In this document: in pieces, positions 22,430-29,946 of the stretch
Numbering within the stretch: position 1 is the first letter of the stretch
Layout: every line of letters starts with the position of its first letter
Assembly (NCBI GenBank): GCA_004556345.1
Contig: SFHQ01000013.1
Span: 1 to 44,278 of the forward strand
Reading direction: 5' to 3'
DNA from: Clostridiales bacterium
GTDB lineage: Bacteria > Bacillota > Clostridia > Oscillospirales > Oscillospiraceae
DNA: 44,278 nt
The notes under the pieces: generated by a model
Seen by the model: the letters and a program-made list of their open reading frames with translations, nothing else
What the model was told of the DNA's origin: nothing
Databases searched by the model: none
Program-made: the position numbers and the translations under genes

Positions 22430-23680
22430 CTAGCTTCTGCCCCGGTAATAGTGATAAAAAGCGTCCTGGAGCCGGAAGGAGCAGGCGGCCACATCGCCCG
22501 CCTCCCACAGCCGGCCCACAGGCAGGTCCACGGTGGGGATGTAGCTGTCCAGCAGTTGGTCCAGCAGATCCTCCAGAAACTCCCCTTCGCACAGGCGGAC
22601 TTCCCCGCCTGTCACGTTGGACAGCCAGAACAGGGACGTCACGTCCCGCCCCGTCTGGTCCTCAAACCGCGCCAGCACGCACACCCCTCTGGGCAGCTCC
22701 CCGCCCAAGGGCCGGCGCAGGGCGGTGAAATACAAGGCCCCGTTCCAGCGGTGGAACACGTCCCAGGCCAGGCTGGGGGCGCAGCGGCAGTAGAGCTCCC
22801 GCAGGAGCATCCGGCCGGACTGGTTGTTCAGCCGCAGCCAGCGCAGCTGCCCGGACTCCGTCCGGGTCTCCAGAATGCGCCCGGCCTGCCGGGTGAGATA
22901 GGCCCCCAGGCTGGGGCCTTCGTAAAAGCGCTGGGCCAGGTGCTCGAAAAAGTCCGTGAGGTCCGGCAGCATCCGGACATCCACCGCATCCGTCAGGGGG
23001 CGCAGGGCGGCCAGCAGGGCCTCCGTGCCCAGATAGTGGCCCGCCGAGGCCAGGCGGCCGTCGCTCTCCAGCAGGCCGTATAACACGGAGCGGACGGCCT
23101 CGATGCTGCGGAAATAGGCAGACATGGTCCCGCCCAGCATGGCCTTTTCCCCGTCCGGGCGGCGGCCAAAGTAGCGGTCAAAGGCGGCCAGCTCCTGGCC
23201 GGGGCTGCTCTGGGCCACTTGCAGCAGGGTCTCCATCTGGCTGATCCAGAAGTCCTGGTCGCCGAAGAAGTAGGCCGCGTTGCGGCTCACCCTGGCCGGG
23301 AAGCTGTCGCACCAGGCCAGCTCCCGCCGGTTCAGCTTCTCCCGGAAGGACTGGTCCAAGGCCCGCACACGCAGGTCCCCCGCGCTGCCGCCCGGCTCCA
23401 CATAGTACAGGTCGCTGCGCTGGGGTGGACCCCAGGAGTCCTCATACCATTTGTAGAGCAGGTAAAAGCTCCCCGGCTGGTGCCCCGCAGCGACCCAGGC
23501 CATGGAGGCCCAGCTCTCGTGAACGTCGCTGCCCTTGCCCGCAGATTCGTCCAGCAGCCAGGCGATCCTGGCGCTGGAGAGCAGGTCGTGGTACATCCAG
23601 CAAAGTCTATGTTCGTCTGTATCGACCATCAGCTCTTCAAAGCTGTCTCGGTCTAAATAAATGGGATCGTCGAAGGGCAT
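22430..23680 (-). CDS. Unrecognised 416-aa protein, first gene of the ATP-grasp/PHP/NodB operon
   Basis: 416 aa, ATG 23680 (AGAGG about 10 nt upstream). No signal peptide, membrane helix or known motif was seen. The sequence is rich in Trp/Tyr/Phe and Arg with mixed alpha/beta character, suggesting a globular cytoplasmic protein. Segments that may be conserved are MYHDLLSSARIAWLLDESAGKGSDVHESW (N-terminal third), AYFFGDQDFWISQM, and LREGELLEDLLD-like LCEGEFLEDLLDQLLDSYIP near the C-terminus. It is 24 nt upstream of the ATP-grasp gene. A role with that ligase, as substrate-binding or modified protein, is only a guess. Confidence 0.7.
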   Translation of the reverse strand: MPFDDPIYLDRDSFEELMVDTDEHRLCWMYHDLLSSARIAWLLDESAGKGSDVHESWASMAWVAAGHQPGSFYLLYKWYEDSWGPPQRSDLYYVEPGGSAGDLRVRALDQSFREKLNRRELAWCDSFPARVSRNAAYFFGDQDFWISQMETLLQVAQSSPGQELAAFDRYFGRRPDGEKAMLGGTMSAYFRSIEAVRSVLYGLLESDGRLASAGHYLGTEALLAALRPLTDAVDVRMLPDLTDFFEHLAQRFYEGPSLGAYLTRQAGRILETRTESGQLRWLRLNNQSGRMLLRELYCRCAPSLAWDVFHRWNGALYFTALRRPLGGELPRGVCVLARFEDQTGRDVTSLFWLSNVTGGEVRLCEGEFLEDLLDQLLDSYIPTVDLPVGRLWEAGDVAACSFRLQDAFYHYYRGRS

Positions 23681-23709
23681 CGCACAAACCTCTTCTCCGT
23701 TAGTATCAG

Positions 23710-23740
23710 CAGGTGACTGGTTTGATTCAGGTGACTGGTT
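23710..23740. repeat. Tandem 13-bp direct repeat at the transcription start of the 416-aa gene
   Basis: CAGGTGACTGGTT occurs at 23710-23722 and again, identical, at 23728-23740 (18 bp centre to centre). The second copy covers the predicted transcription start, the first lies in the leader. The position suits a repressor operator. Confidence 0.7.
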
Positions 23741-23742
23741 CT

Positions 23743-23771
23743 ATTATAACAGCAGGCCCCCAGGACTGCAA
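23743..23771 (-). promoter_or_regulatory. Promoter of the 416-aa gene operon
   Basis: Minus strand TTGCAG (23766-23771), 17 nt, TATAAT (23743-23748), with TGT before the -10 (extended -10). The -35 lies in the loop of the hairpin at 23755-23785. Confidence 0.75.
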
Positions 23772-23789
23772 TCGTTCCGGGGGCCTTTT
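23755..23789 (+). terminator. Terminator-like hairpin between divergent promoters
   Basis: GGCCCCC / GGGGGCC with a 17-nt loop, then TTTTC on the plus strand. No plus-strand gene lies immediately upstream, so it may block antisense transcription into the 23893 gene or act as DNA structure at the minus promoter. Confidence 0.5.
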
Positions 23790-23817
23790 CGCAAGAAATT
23801 ATTCGGAATTTGTTTGG

Positions 23818-23846
23818 TTGTGTTTTTTTCTGTGCGGGTGTATCAT
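23818..23846 (+). promoter_or_regulatory. Probable promoter of the 23893 gene
   Basis: TTGTGT (23818-23823), 17 nt, TATCAT (23841-23846). It is 47 nt before the start codon. Confidence 0.5.
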
Positions 23847-23892
23847 GCTCTTGAACGCATCCATTCCTGTTCACGTCATAGGAGGCATTGCC

Positions 23893-24690
23893 ATGACATC
23901 TCTCTTCCCACGGGAAACTCACCCGGAAGCCCTCTTTCAAAAAATTCTCAGCCAGCCCCAGGCCAAGGCCCGGCTGTATGAGACTTTCTGCGCAGAGCTG
24001 GAAGATTATACCGATACCGAGGGGCTGGTCAGCCGCACCATGCCCTACGGCCTGCTGCGGGCCTATGAAAACCAAGACCTCTCCGCCTTTCTGGTGGGGC
24101 TGTGCGGCAACACCATGTTCGACCTGCTGCGGGCGGCCTTTCTCATCCCCAATCGATTTGGCGGCAAGGAGGGGGACAACCCCCGCCTGCTCACCAGCGA
24201 GGACGGGGCCGTGCTGCCCCAGGTCCGAGAGGCCGTATCTCCCCGCACCCTACGGAAATTCTCTGAGCTGTGCCAGGACCACACCTGCGTGCCCCGCTCC
24301 GCCCTGTACCTGGCGGAGGGAAGCCAGCTGCGGCACCAGTATGACCGAGAGGGGCAGCCCAAAGAAGTCCGTATCCCCGCCCGGCAGGGAGTCCTGGCTC
24401 TCTATGCCCTGCCCGACACGGCCCAGCTGGGCCTGTCCGAGGCCCAGGCTTACAGCGTCGTCTTCGATGCCTTCAACGCCATTCAGGACAGCTGCCCCAC
24501 CGCCTTGGTCTTCTATGGCCAGGACACCGGTTATAAGCGCCAACGGCCCTACGACGAGCTGGGCGTCCTGCTGCCCCTGAAGGAGTTTGAGCACCGCCTG
24601 CTTCACCACTTGGAACAGATTGACGGCATCGCCCTGGCCTGCCGGGAGAGCATGTTCCGCCTGGCCGGGAGCGACTCTCTGCCCCTCTAA
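23893..24690 (+). CDS. Unrecognised 265-aa cytoplasmic protein
   Basis: ATG 23893 is selected because AGGAGG (23880-23885) lies 7 nt before it; an open frame extends further upstream but without a ribosome site. No signal peptide or membrane helix. Segments that look structured: FLVGLCGNTMFDLLRAAFLIPNRFGG (about 66-91), QGVLALYALPDTAQLGLSEAQAYSVVFDAFNAI and KEFEHRLLHHLEQIDGIALACRE near the end. No family was recognised. It is divergent from the 416-aa gene, with the tandem-repeat region between them. A strong terminator follows. Confidence 0.7.
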   Translation: MTSLFPRETHPEALFQKILSQPQAKARLYETFCAELEDYTDTEGLVSRTMPYGLLRAYENQDLSAFLVGLCGNTMFDLLRAAFLIPNRFGGKEGDNPRLLTSEDGAVLPQVREAVSPRTLRKFSELCQDHTCVPRSALYLAEGSQLRHQYDREGQPKEVRIPARQGVLALYALPDTAQLGLSEAQAYSVVFDAFNAIQDSCPTALVFYGQDTGYKRQRPYDELGVLLPLKEFEHRLLHHLEQIDGIALACRESMFRLAGSDSLPL

Positions 24691-24710
24691 ACGATCCAAA
24701 CACCACGCAG

Positions 24711-24749
24711 AAAAATGTCCTGCTCCCGATCAGGGGGCAGGACATTTTT
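24711..24749. terminator. Bidirectional terminator between convergent genes
   Basis: Stem AAAAATGTCCTGCTCCC / GGGGGCAGGACATTTTT (one mismatched/wobble pair) with a 5-nt loop. A/T arms give a T-tract on either strand. On the minus strand it closes the long ABC-F to thrE operon and touches the thrE stop codon. Confidence 0.9.
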
Positions 24750-26080
24750 CATGTGGAGTATCGGAACCGCCGGTCCGTCATGATGCGGGCAAAGATCAGG
24801 CCCAGGGGCAGCGCCAGCACGATGAGCAAAGCCGAGGCCATCCAGGAGGCCGAGGTCGTCAGGTCCATGATACCCAGATTATACACCGCCCGGTAGAAAT
24901 ACAGCCCTGGCACCATGATGACGATGGAGGGGACGGTAATGGCGATGCGCGGGTAACCCACCCAGCCCTTCCAGGCCGAGGCCAGTAGCCCCGCCGTCAG
25001 CGCCCCCAGAAAAGCCGCCGCCGCAGGCGGGAGATTTGCCAAGTCCACCAGCTCCAGGCGCAGGGTGTTGCTCACCGCCCCGATCCCAGCAGCCGCCGCC
25101 GCCAGGGGGATGGGACTGTTGAACATCAGCGAAAAGCCGAACACGCCGCAAAAGCTGGCAATCAGCCGGAAGAGCATCTTCGCTCCCTCTGACAGGTCCA
25201 GGGGCGGAAAATCCACTGGCGTCAGCCCCAGCAGCAGCGCCATGAGCCAGGCGGCCAGCGCCGCCACCAGGACGATCATCACCGCATAGGCCAGCCGCTC
25301 CAGGCCGGAGCGCATGTCCTGCTTGGCCAGGTCGATGCCGCTGGTGATGAACGGAAAGCCCGGAATGATGAATAGCATGGCGCAGATATACCCGGCCTCG
25401 TGGCGGGGATCCACTTCAAAGAGCAGTTCTGCGCCCTTCAAGCACCCGGCATACACCAGGCACGCCGCACCCACCGACAGCGCCACGCACAGAAAGAGCG
25501 TGTACTTGCGCTTGGTGAGCATACTGCGCACGCTATTGCCGATGCCGGCCCCCAAAAAGGCCAAGGCTATCTCCACCGGGCCGCCGCCCAACAGAAACGT
25601 AAAGGCTCCGCAGGCCAGGGCCGCCGCCATCGCCAGGCGACGGGTAGAATACAGCCCATGCAGGGCCTCGATCTCGTCCAGGCGGATGTGCAGATCCTCC
25701 CCAGAGAGGGACCCGTCGCTCATGGAAAATTCCTCCACAAAGCGTTCCAAGCGGTTGAGCTTGGCGGTGTTCACCCCCGTGGAGGTCAGAGTCAAGGTCT
25801 GAGAAAATCCCGCTTCTCCGTCAAAGCAAGTGTACTCTAAGCTGGTCAGCCCGATGTCCGCCGCGCAGACCAGGCCCAGCTTGGCGGCCATGGCGTTCAT
25901 GGAGCTGCGCACCCGCCAGGCCCCAGTGCCGCAGGCCAGGAGCATCAGCCCCGTCCGCCCCACCACGGAGGCTTTGGCCGTTAAGGAGGCCGTCAGGATG
26001 CTCTGCTCCCCTTCCTGCTGGACATAGTCATGCCACTGGATGGCCATGTGGTTGGGGGGCGATGGTTTCTTGTTTCCCAT
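24749..26080 (-). CDS. Threonine/serine exporter (ThrE family), both halves fused
   Basis: 443 aa. The N-terminal 110 residues are the soluble ThrE domain (GRTGLMLLACGTGAWRVRSSMNAMAAKLGL). About ten hydrophobic segments follow, covering both the ThrE (DUF1212) and the ThrE_2 (DUF3815) membrane parts. In many Firmicutes the two parts are separate genes, so this is the single-chain, corynebacterial-type form. The family exports threonine and serine using the membrane potential. A conserved GFPFITSGIDLAKQDM segment sits mid-protein. It begins 33 nt after ftsK ends and is the last gene of the operon. Confidence 0.88.
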   Translation of the reverse strand: MGNKKPSPPNHMAIQWHDYVQQEGEQSILTASLTAKASVVGRTGLMLLACGTGAWRVRSSMNAMAAKLGLVCAADIGLTSLEYTCFDGEAGFSQTLTLTSTGVNTAKLNRLERFVEEFSMSDGSLSGEDLHIRLDEIEALHGLYSTRRLAMAAALACGAFTFLLGGGPVEIALAFLGAGIGNSVRSMLTKRKYTLFLCVALSVGAACLVYAGCLKGAELLFEVDPRHEAGYICAMLFIIPGFPFITSGIDLAKQDMRSGLERLAYAVMIVLVAALAAWLMALLLGLTPVDFPPLDLSEGAKMLFRLIASFCGVFGFSLMFNSPIPLAAAAAGIGAVSNTLRLELVDLANLPPAAAAFLGALTAGLLASAWKGWVGYPRIAITVPSIVIMVPGLYFYRAVYNLGIMDLTTSASWMASALLIVLALPLGLIFARIMTDRRFRYST

Positions 26081-26113
26081 AGGTTTCCCTGCTTTCCAGT
26101 CGTGTCAATAGGG

Positions 26114-29038
26114 TCACTCCAGGAAATCCTGGGGCACCGGGTCGAAGGTCAGGATCTCTTCCTCCACCGGCGGCAGCGGGTCCTCGGCGGGCAGCGGCTC
26201 CTCCCCAAGGGGCTGGCCGGACTGCATCTGACGCCACTGGTCCTTGGTGATGAGGATCTGCCGGGGCTTGGCCCCCTCCGAGGGGCCGACGATGCCCTTG
26301 GCCTCGATCTGGTCCATGAGGCGGGCCGCGCGGGCATAGCCCAGCTTTAAGCGCCGCTGGAGCATGGAGACGGAAGCCTGGCCCACTTCGAGAATGGCCT
26401 CGACGCCGTCCTCAAAGCGCTCGTCCTGCTCCTCGCCGTCCTCCTCCCCGCCGGGATAGGCCCCGGCAGCGCCGGAGGACTTGCCCTTCTTGTCGGCGTT
26501 GGCCGCGTGCTGCTCGATCTCGGCCATGACCTGGTCGTCGTAGTCGGCGGCAGCGTTCTGCTTCACGCTGGCGACCACCTCGGCCACTTCTTCATCCGAG
26601 ATGAAGCAGCCCTGCACGCGCAGCGGCTTGCCCGCCCCCAGGGGGAACCAGAGCATGTCGCCCTTGCCCACCAGCTTTTCCGCGCCAGTGGTGTCCAGGA
26701 TGATGCGGGACTCCAGCGAGGAGGCCACGGCAAAGGCCACGCGGGAGGGAATGTTGGCCTTCATGAGGCCCGTGATGACATCCGCCGAGGGCCGCTGGGT
26801 GGCGATGACCAGGTGCATCCCGGAGGCACGGCCCATCTGTGCCACGCGGCAGATGGATTCTTCCACTTCCTTCGCCGCCACCAGCATGAGGTCAGCCAGC
26901 TCGTCGATGACGATGACGACTTTCGGCAGTGGTTCTAACCCCTCCTGCCCCTGCGCCCAGTGGTTATAACCCGCCAGGTCCCGCACGCCCGCCTCGGCGA
27001 ACATGCGGTAGCGCTTCATCATCTCCGTCACGGCCCATTGCAGGGCGCCGGCGGCCTTCTTCGGGTCGGTGACCACAGGGATGAGCAGATGGGGGATGCC
27101 GTTGTAGCCCCCCAGCTCGACCATTTTCGGGTCCACCATGATGAGACGCAGCTCCTGCGGGGTGGATTTATACAGCATACTGATGAGCAGGGAGTTGATG
27201 CACACCGACTTACCGGAGCCGGTGGTACCGGCGATGAGCATGTGGGGCAGCTTGGAGCAGTCCCCTACGATATAGTTCCCGCCGATGTCCTTGCCCACGG
27301 AGAAGGCCACGCTGGACTTATGCCGCTGGAAGTTGGGCGATTCCAGCACCTCCCGGATGGGCACCGGGGTGACGATCTGGTTGGGCACCTCCACGCCCAC
27401 CACCGAGATCTTTCCCGGAACCGGGGCGATCCGAACACTGGAGGCCCCCAAGGCCAGGGCCACGTCATCGGCCAGGTTGGTCAGCTTGTTCAGGCGGACG
27501 CCCTGCTCCAGGCTCACGTCATACCGGGTGACCGAGGGGCCTTGCACGGCCCCGATGACCCGGCCGTTGATGCCGAAGGATCTCAGCGTCTCCGCCAGCC
27601 GGGACAAGGTGTCGTCCAGTTCCTCCTTGGCGGCCTGGTTACCCTCCCGGCTGGGGGCGGCCAGCAGGTCCAGGGAGGGGAAGACATACTCCCGCTCCTC
27701 CTGGTCCAGGGTCTCCTGGATGGACTGCCCCACCGCAGCGGCCTCTTGATGGATCTCCGCCTGCCGCTGGGCCTTGCTCTGGGGCTTGGCCTCGGCCATG
27801 GCCATGGCGGCGGCACCCACAGCTGCCCCGGCGACCGCGCCCGCCGCACCGGTGGCCACGCCAGAGCTTCCGGCGGGGTTCGCCGCCGTCGCCGCAGGGG
27901 CGACGTCGGGGGAAGGGCTCCCCTCCAGCGGCTGCCAGATGGGCGCGTCCCCGGCTTCGGTCATGGGGGCGTCCGGCTGGAGATCGTCTGCGGGGGCAAG
28001 CTCCGGCTCCTGCTGCGCCGCCGCGCCGGTCTCCCGGTGGAAGAGGGTGTCGGCGGGGAGCATCTCTCCCTCGTCTGGTCGGAGGGATTGGGCTGAGGGC
28101 TTCGATTGGGCGCGATGGCTTCTCCGCTGGGCCTTCTCCTCGTCCCGCTTGGCCTGGAGCTTCTCCGGGTCGTCCAGGGGCACGTCCGCCGCCCGTTTGC
28201 GGCGGGGAAAGGGCCAGAGGGAAACGGCAGGGCGGGGTGCGGGGCGCGGAGCTTCGCGGGCAGCGTAGGGGGCGGGGTCAGGATCCTCGTCCCAGTCCTC
28301 GTCATCATAGTCGTCGTACTCGTCCTCGTACTCATCTTCATCGTCGTACTCGGCGTATTTCTCCCGGCGGGCGGCCCGCTGGGCGTGGTGGTCCCGCGCC
28401 CTGCTCACGGCTCCGCTCACCTGTCCACGGGTCACATGGGCCGCCAGGGCCAGCAGGATCACAAACAGCAGGGCAAAGACCAGGCCCGCCGCCAGGCGGC
28501 TGATGCCCTTTACGGTCACCACCGCCAAAAAGCCGGAGACCACACCCCCGCCCATGCTCTGGACCCCGTCGGTCCAGAGCCGGCCCACGAGATGAAAGTC
28601 AATGGGATACGTGCCCGGCCAAAGCAGGATGTGCAGCAGGGCACCCCCCACCACCGGCAGCAGCCCCAGGCACCACAGGCGCAGGGTCTGCCGCCGGTCC
28701 CGCCGGAACAGCAGCAGCCCCGCCGCCCACAGCAGCACGAAGGCCACCATCCAGAAGCCATAGCCGATGAGCCCCTGGATGCCCTTCTTGAGCAGGTCCG
28801 GGACCACGGCATGGATGCCGAACATCCCCAGGGCCACCAGCAGGGCCAGGAAGATGCACACCGCCGCCGCGATACCCCGGCTCACCAGGTCGGGGGCGTA
28901 GGCGGCGGGTTTTTTACGCGCCGAAGTCCCCTTCTTGGCAGAAGAGGACTTGGCAGTTGCTCTTTTTGCGGGCTTTCCGGAGACTTTTCCCGAAGCCGCG
29001 CGTTTTGTGTTGTCAGGTTTCTTTTGTGTGGAAGACAT
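26114..29038 (-). CDS. ftsK: DNA translocase FtsK/SpoIIIE
   Basis: 974 aa. Residues 1-45 are basic (KRATAKSSSAKKGTSARKK), then four membrane helices to about 200. A long low-complexity linker follows, with an acidic tract (YDDEDEYEDEYDDYDDEDWD) near 230 and an Ala/Gly-rich hydrophobic patch near 405. The motor domain has Walker A GTTGSGKSVCINSLL, Walker B VVIVIDELADLMLV and RPSADVITGLMKANIPSRVAF. The C-terminal winged-helix gamma domain (VEAILEVGQASVSMLQRRLKLGYARAARLMDQIE) reads orienting sequences. The protein pumps the chromosome through the septum at division or sporulation. ATG 29038 has GGAGG upstream. It lies between uppP and thrE with 27- and 33-nt gaps. Confidence 0.96.
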   Translation of the reverse strand: MSSTQKKPDNTKRAASGKVSGKPAKRATAKSSSAKKGTSARKKPAAYAPDLVSRGIAAAVCIFLALLVALGMFGIHAVVPDLLKKGIQGLIGYGFWMVAFVLLWAAGLLLFRRDRRQTLRLWCLGLLPVVGGALLHILLWPGTYPIDFHLVGRLWTDGVQSMGGGVVSGFLAVVTVKGISRLAAGLVFALLFVILLALAAHVTRGQVSGAVSRARDHHAQRAARREKYAEYDDEDEYEDEYDDYDDEDWDEDPDPAPYAAREAPRPAPRPAVSLWPFPRRKRAADVPLDDPEKLQAKRDEEKAQRRSHRAQSKPSAQSLRPDEGEMLPADTLFHRETGAAAQQEPELAPADDLQPDAPMTEAGDAPIWQPLEGSPSPDVAPAATAANPAGSSGVATGAAGAVAGAAVGAAAMAMAEAKPQSKAQRQAEIHQEAAAVGQSIQETLDQEEREYVFPSLDLLAAPSREGNQAAKEELDDTLSRLAETLRSFGINGRVIGAVQGPSVTRYDVSLEQGVRLNKLTNLADDVALALGASSVRIAPVPGKISVVGVEVPNQIVTPVPIREVLESPNFQRHKSSVAFSVGKDIGGNYIVGDCSKLPHMLIAGTTGSGKSVCINSLLISMLYKSTPQELRLIMVDPKMVELGGYNGIPHLLIPVVTDPKKAAGALQWAVTEMMKRYRMFAEAGVRDLAGYNHWAQGQEGLEPLPKVVIVIDELADLMLVAAKEVEESICRVAQMGRASGMHLVIATQRPSADVITGLMKANIPSRVAFAVASSLESRIILDTTGAEKLVGKGDMLWFPLGAGKPLRVQGCFISDEEVAEVVASVKQNAAADYDDQVMAEIEQHAANADKKGKSSGAAGAYPGGEEDGEEQDERFEDGVEAILEVGQASVSMLQRRLKLGYARAARLMDQIEAKGIVGPSEGAKPRQILITKDQWRQMQSGQPLGEEPLPAEDPLPPVEEEILTFDPVPQDFLE

Positions 29039-29065
29039 AGTTTCCTCCCGATCCAGGGTCTGGTC

Positions 29066-29911
29066 TTAACCGTGGAAGATCAGGCTGGCCACCACGGCGG
29101 CCGCGCCGATGCCCCAGCAGTAATAGGCGAAGTTGCCGAACTTGCCCTTGTTGGTCAGCAGGTTCACAAGGCCGATGGCAAAGTAGCCGGACACCGCCGC
29201 CACGGCGGTGCCGATGAAGTAGGCGGGCAGCAGCGAGGTGTCGATGCCCTCCTGCACGGCCTCGGCGATGCTGAGGATATTGGCCCCCAGCACTGCGGGG
29301 ATGGACATGAGGAAGGAGAAGCGCACGGCAAACTTCCGGCTAAAGCCCCGCACGAGGCCGGCGGAAATGGTGGTGCCGGACCGGGACAGGCCGGGGACCA
29401 CCGCAATGGCCTGCCCCACGCCCACCAGAAGCGCGTCCAGCATGGTGGCGGACTTGGCCGTTTTCTTGCCCTTGGCCATCCGGTCGGACCAGAAGAGCAG
29501 GAAGCCCGTCAGCAGCAGGGCCACGCCGATGAAGACGGTGTTGCCATACAGCCCCTCCACCTTGCTCTTGATGGGCAGGATGACAAACAGGGGCAGGGTG
29601 GCGATGATGATCATCAGGATCATCCGCCCGTCGGGGGGCAGGCGCTTCATCTCCTTGCGCTTCTGGGAGGAGAAGACGCACTGGATGAGGTGGACCAGCT
29701 CTTTCAGCAGGCCCAGGATGTCCTTCCAGTAGTAGACGAAAATGGCAATGAGGGTGCCCAGGTGCAGCAGCACGTCGAAGAACAGGTTGCCGTCGGCAGA
29801 CGCCATGCCAAAGAAGTGCTGGAACAGGGACAGGTGGCCGGAGCTGGAGATGGGCAGGAACTCCGCCACACCCTGGACCAGCCCCAGGAAAATCGAGGAT
29901 AGGATGCTCAT
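29066..29911 (-). CDS. uppP: Undecaprenyl-diphosphatase
   Basis: 281 aa, eight hydrophobic segments, family BacA/UppP. The motif containing catalytic glutamate and serine is GLVQGVAEFLPISSSGHLSL (residues 10-29), and the second is PGLSRSGTTISAGL (about 170-183). It dephosphorylates C55-PP to C55-P, recycling the lipid carrier for peptidoglycan and teichoic acid; overexpression gives bacitracin resistance. It sits in the long operon 35 nt after the coaE-M18 gene. Confidence 0.95.
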   Translation of the reverse strand: MSILSSIFLGLVQGVAEFLPISSSGHLSLFQHFFGMASADGNLFFDVLLHLGTLIAIFVYYWKDILGLLKELVHLIQCVFSSQKRKEMKRLPPDGRMILMIIIATLPLFVILPIKSKVEGLYGNTVFIGVALLLTGFLLFWSDRMAKGKKTAKSATMLDALLVGVGQAIAVVPGLSRSGTTISAGLVRGFSRKFAVRFSFLMSIPAVLGANILSIAEAVQEGIDTSLLPAYFIGTAVAAVSGYFAIGLVNLLTNKGKFGNFAYYCWGIGAAAVVASLIFHG

Positions 29912-29946
29912 GTAGGATTGACCTCTTTCTTAGTTCATTCGGGCGC

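Noticed and set aside
28106..29902. Open frame of 598 codons on the plus strand
   Set aside because: Shadow of ftsK and uppP; it is His/Gln/Gly-rich, with no recognisable fold.
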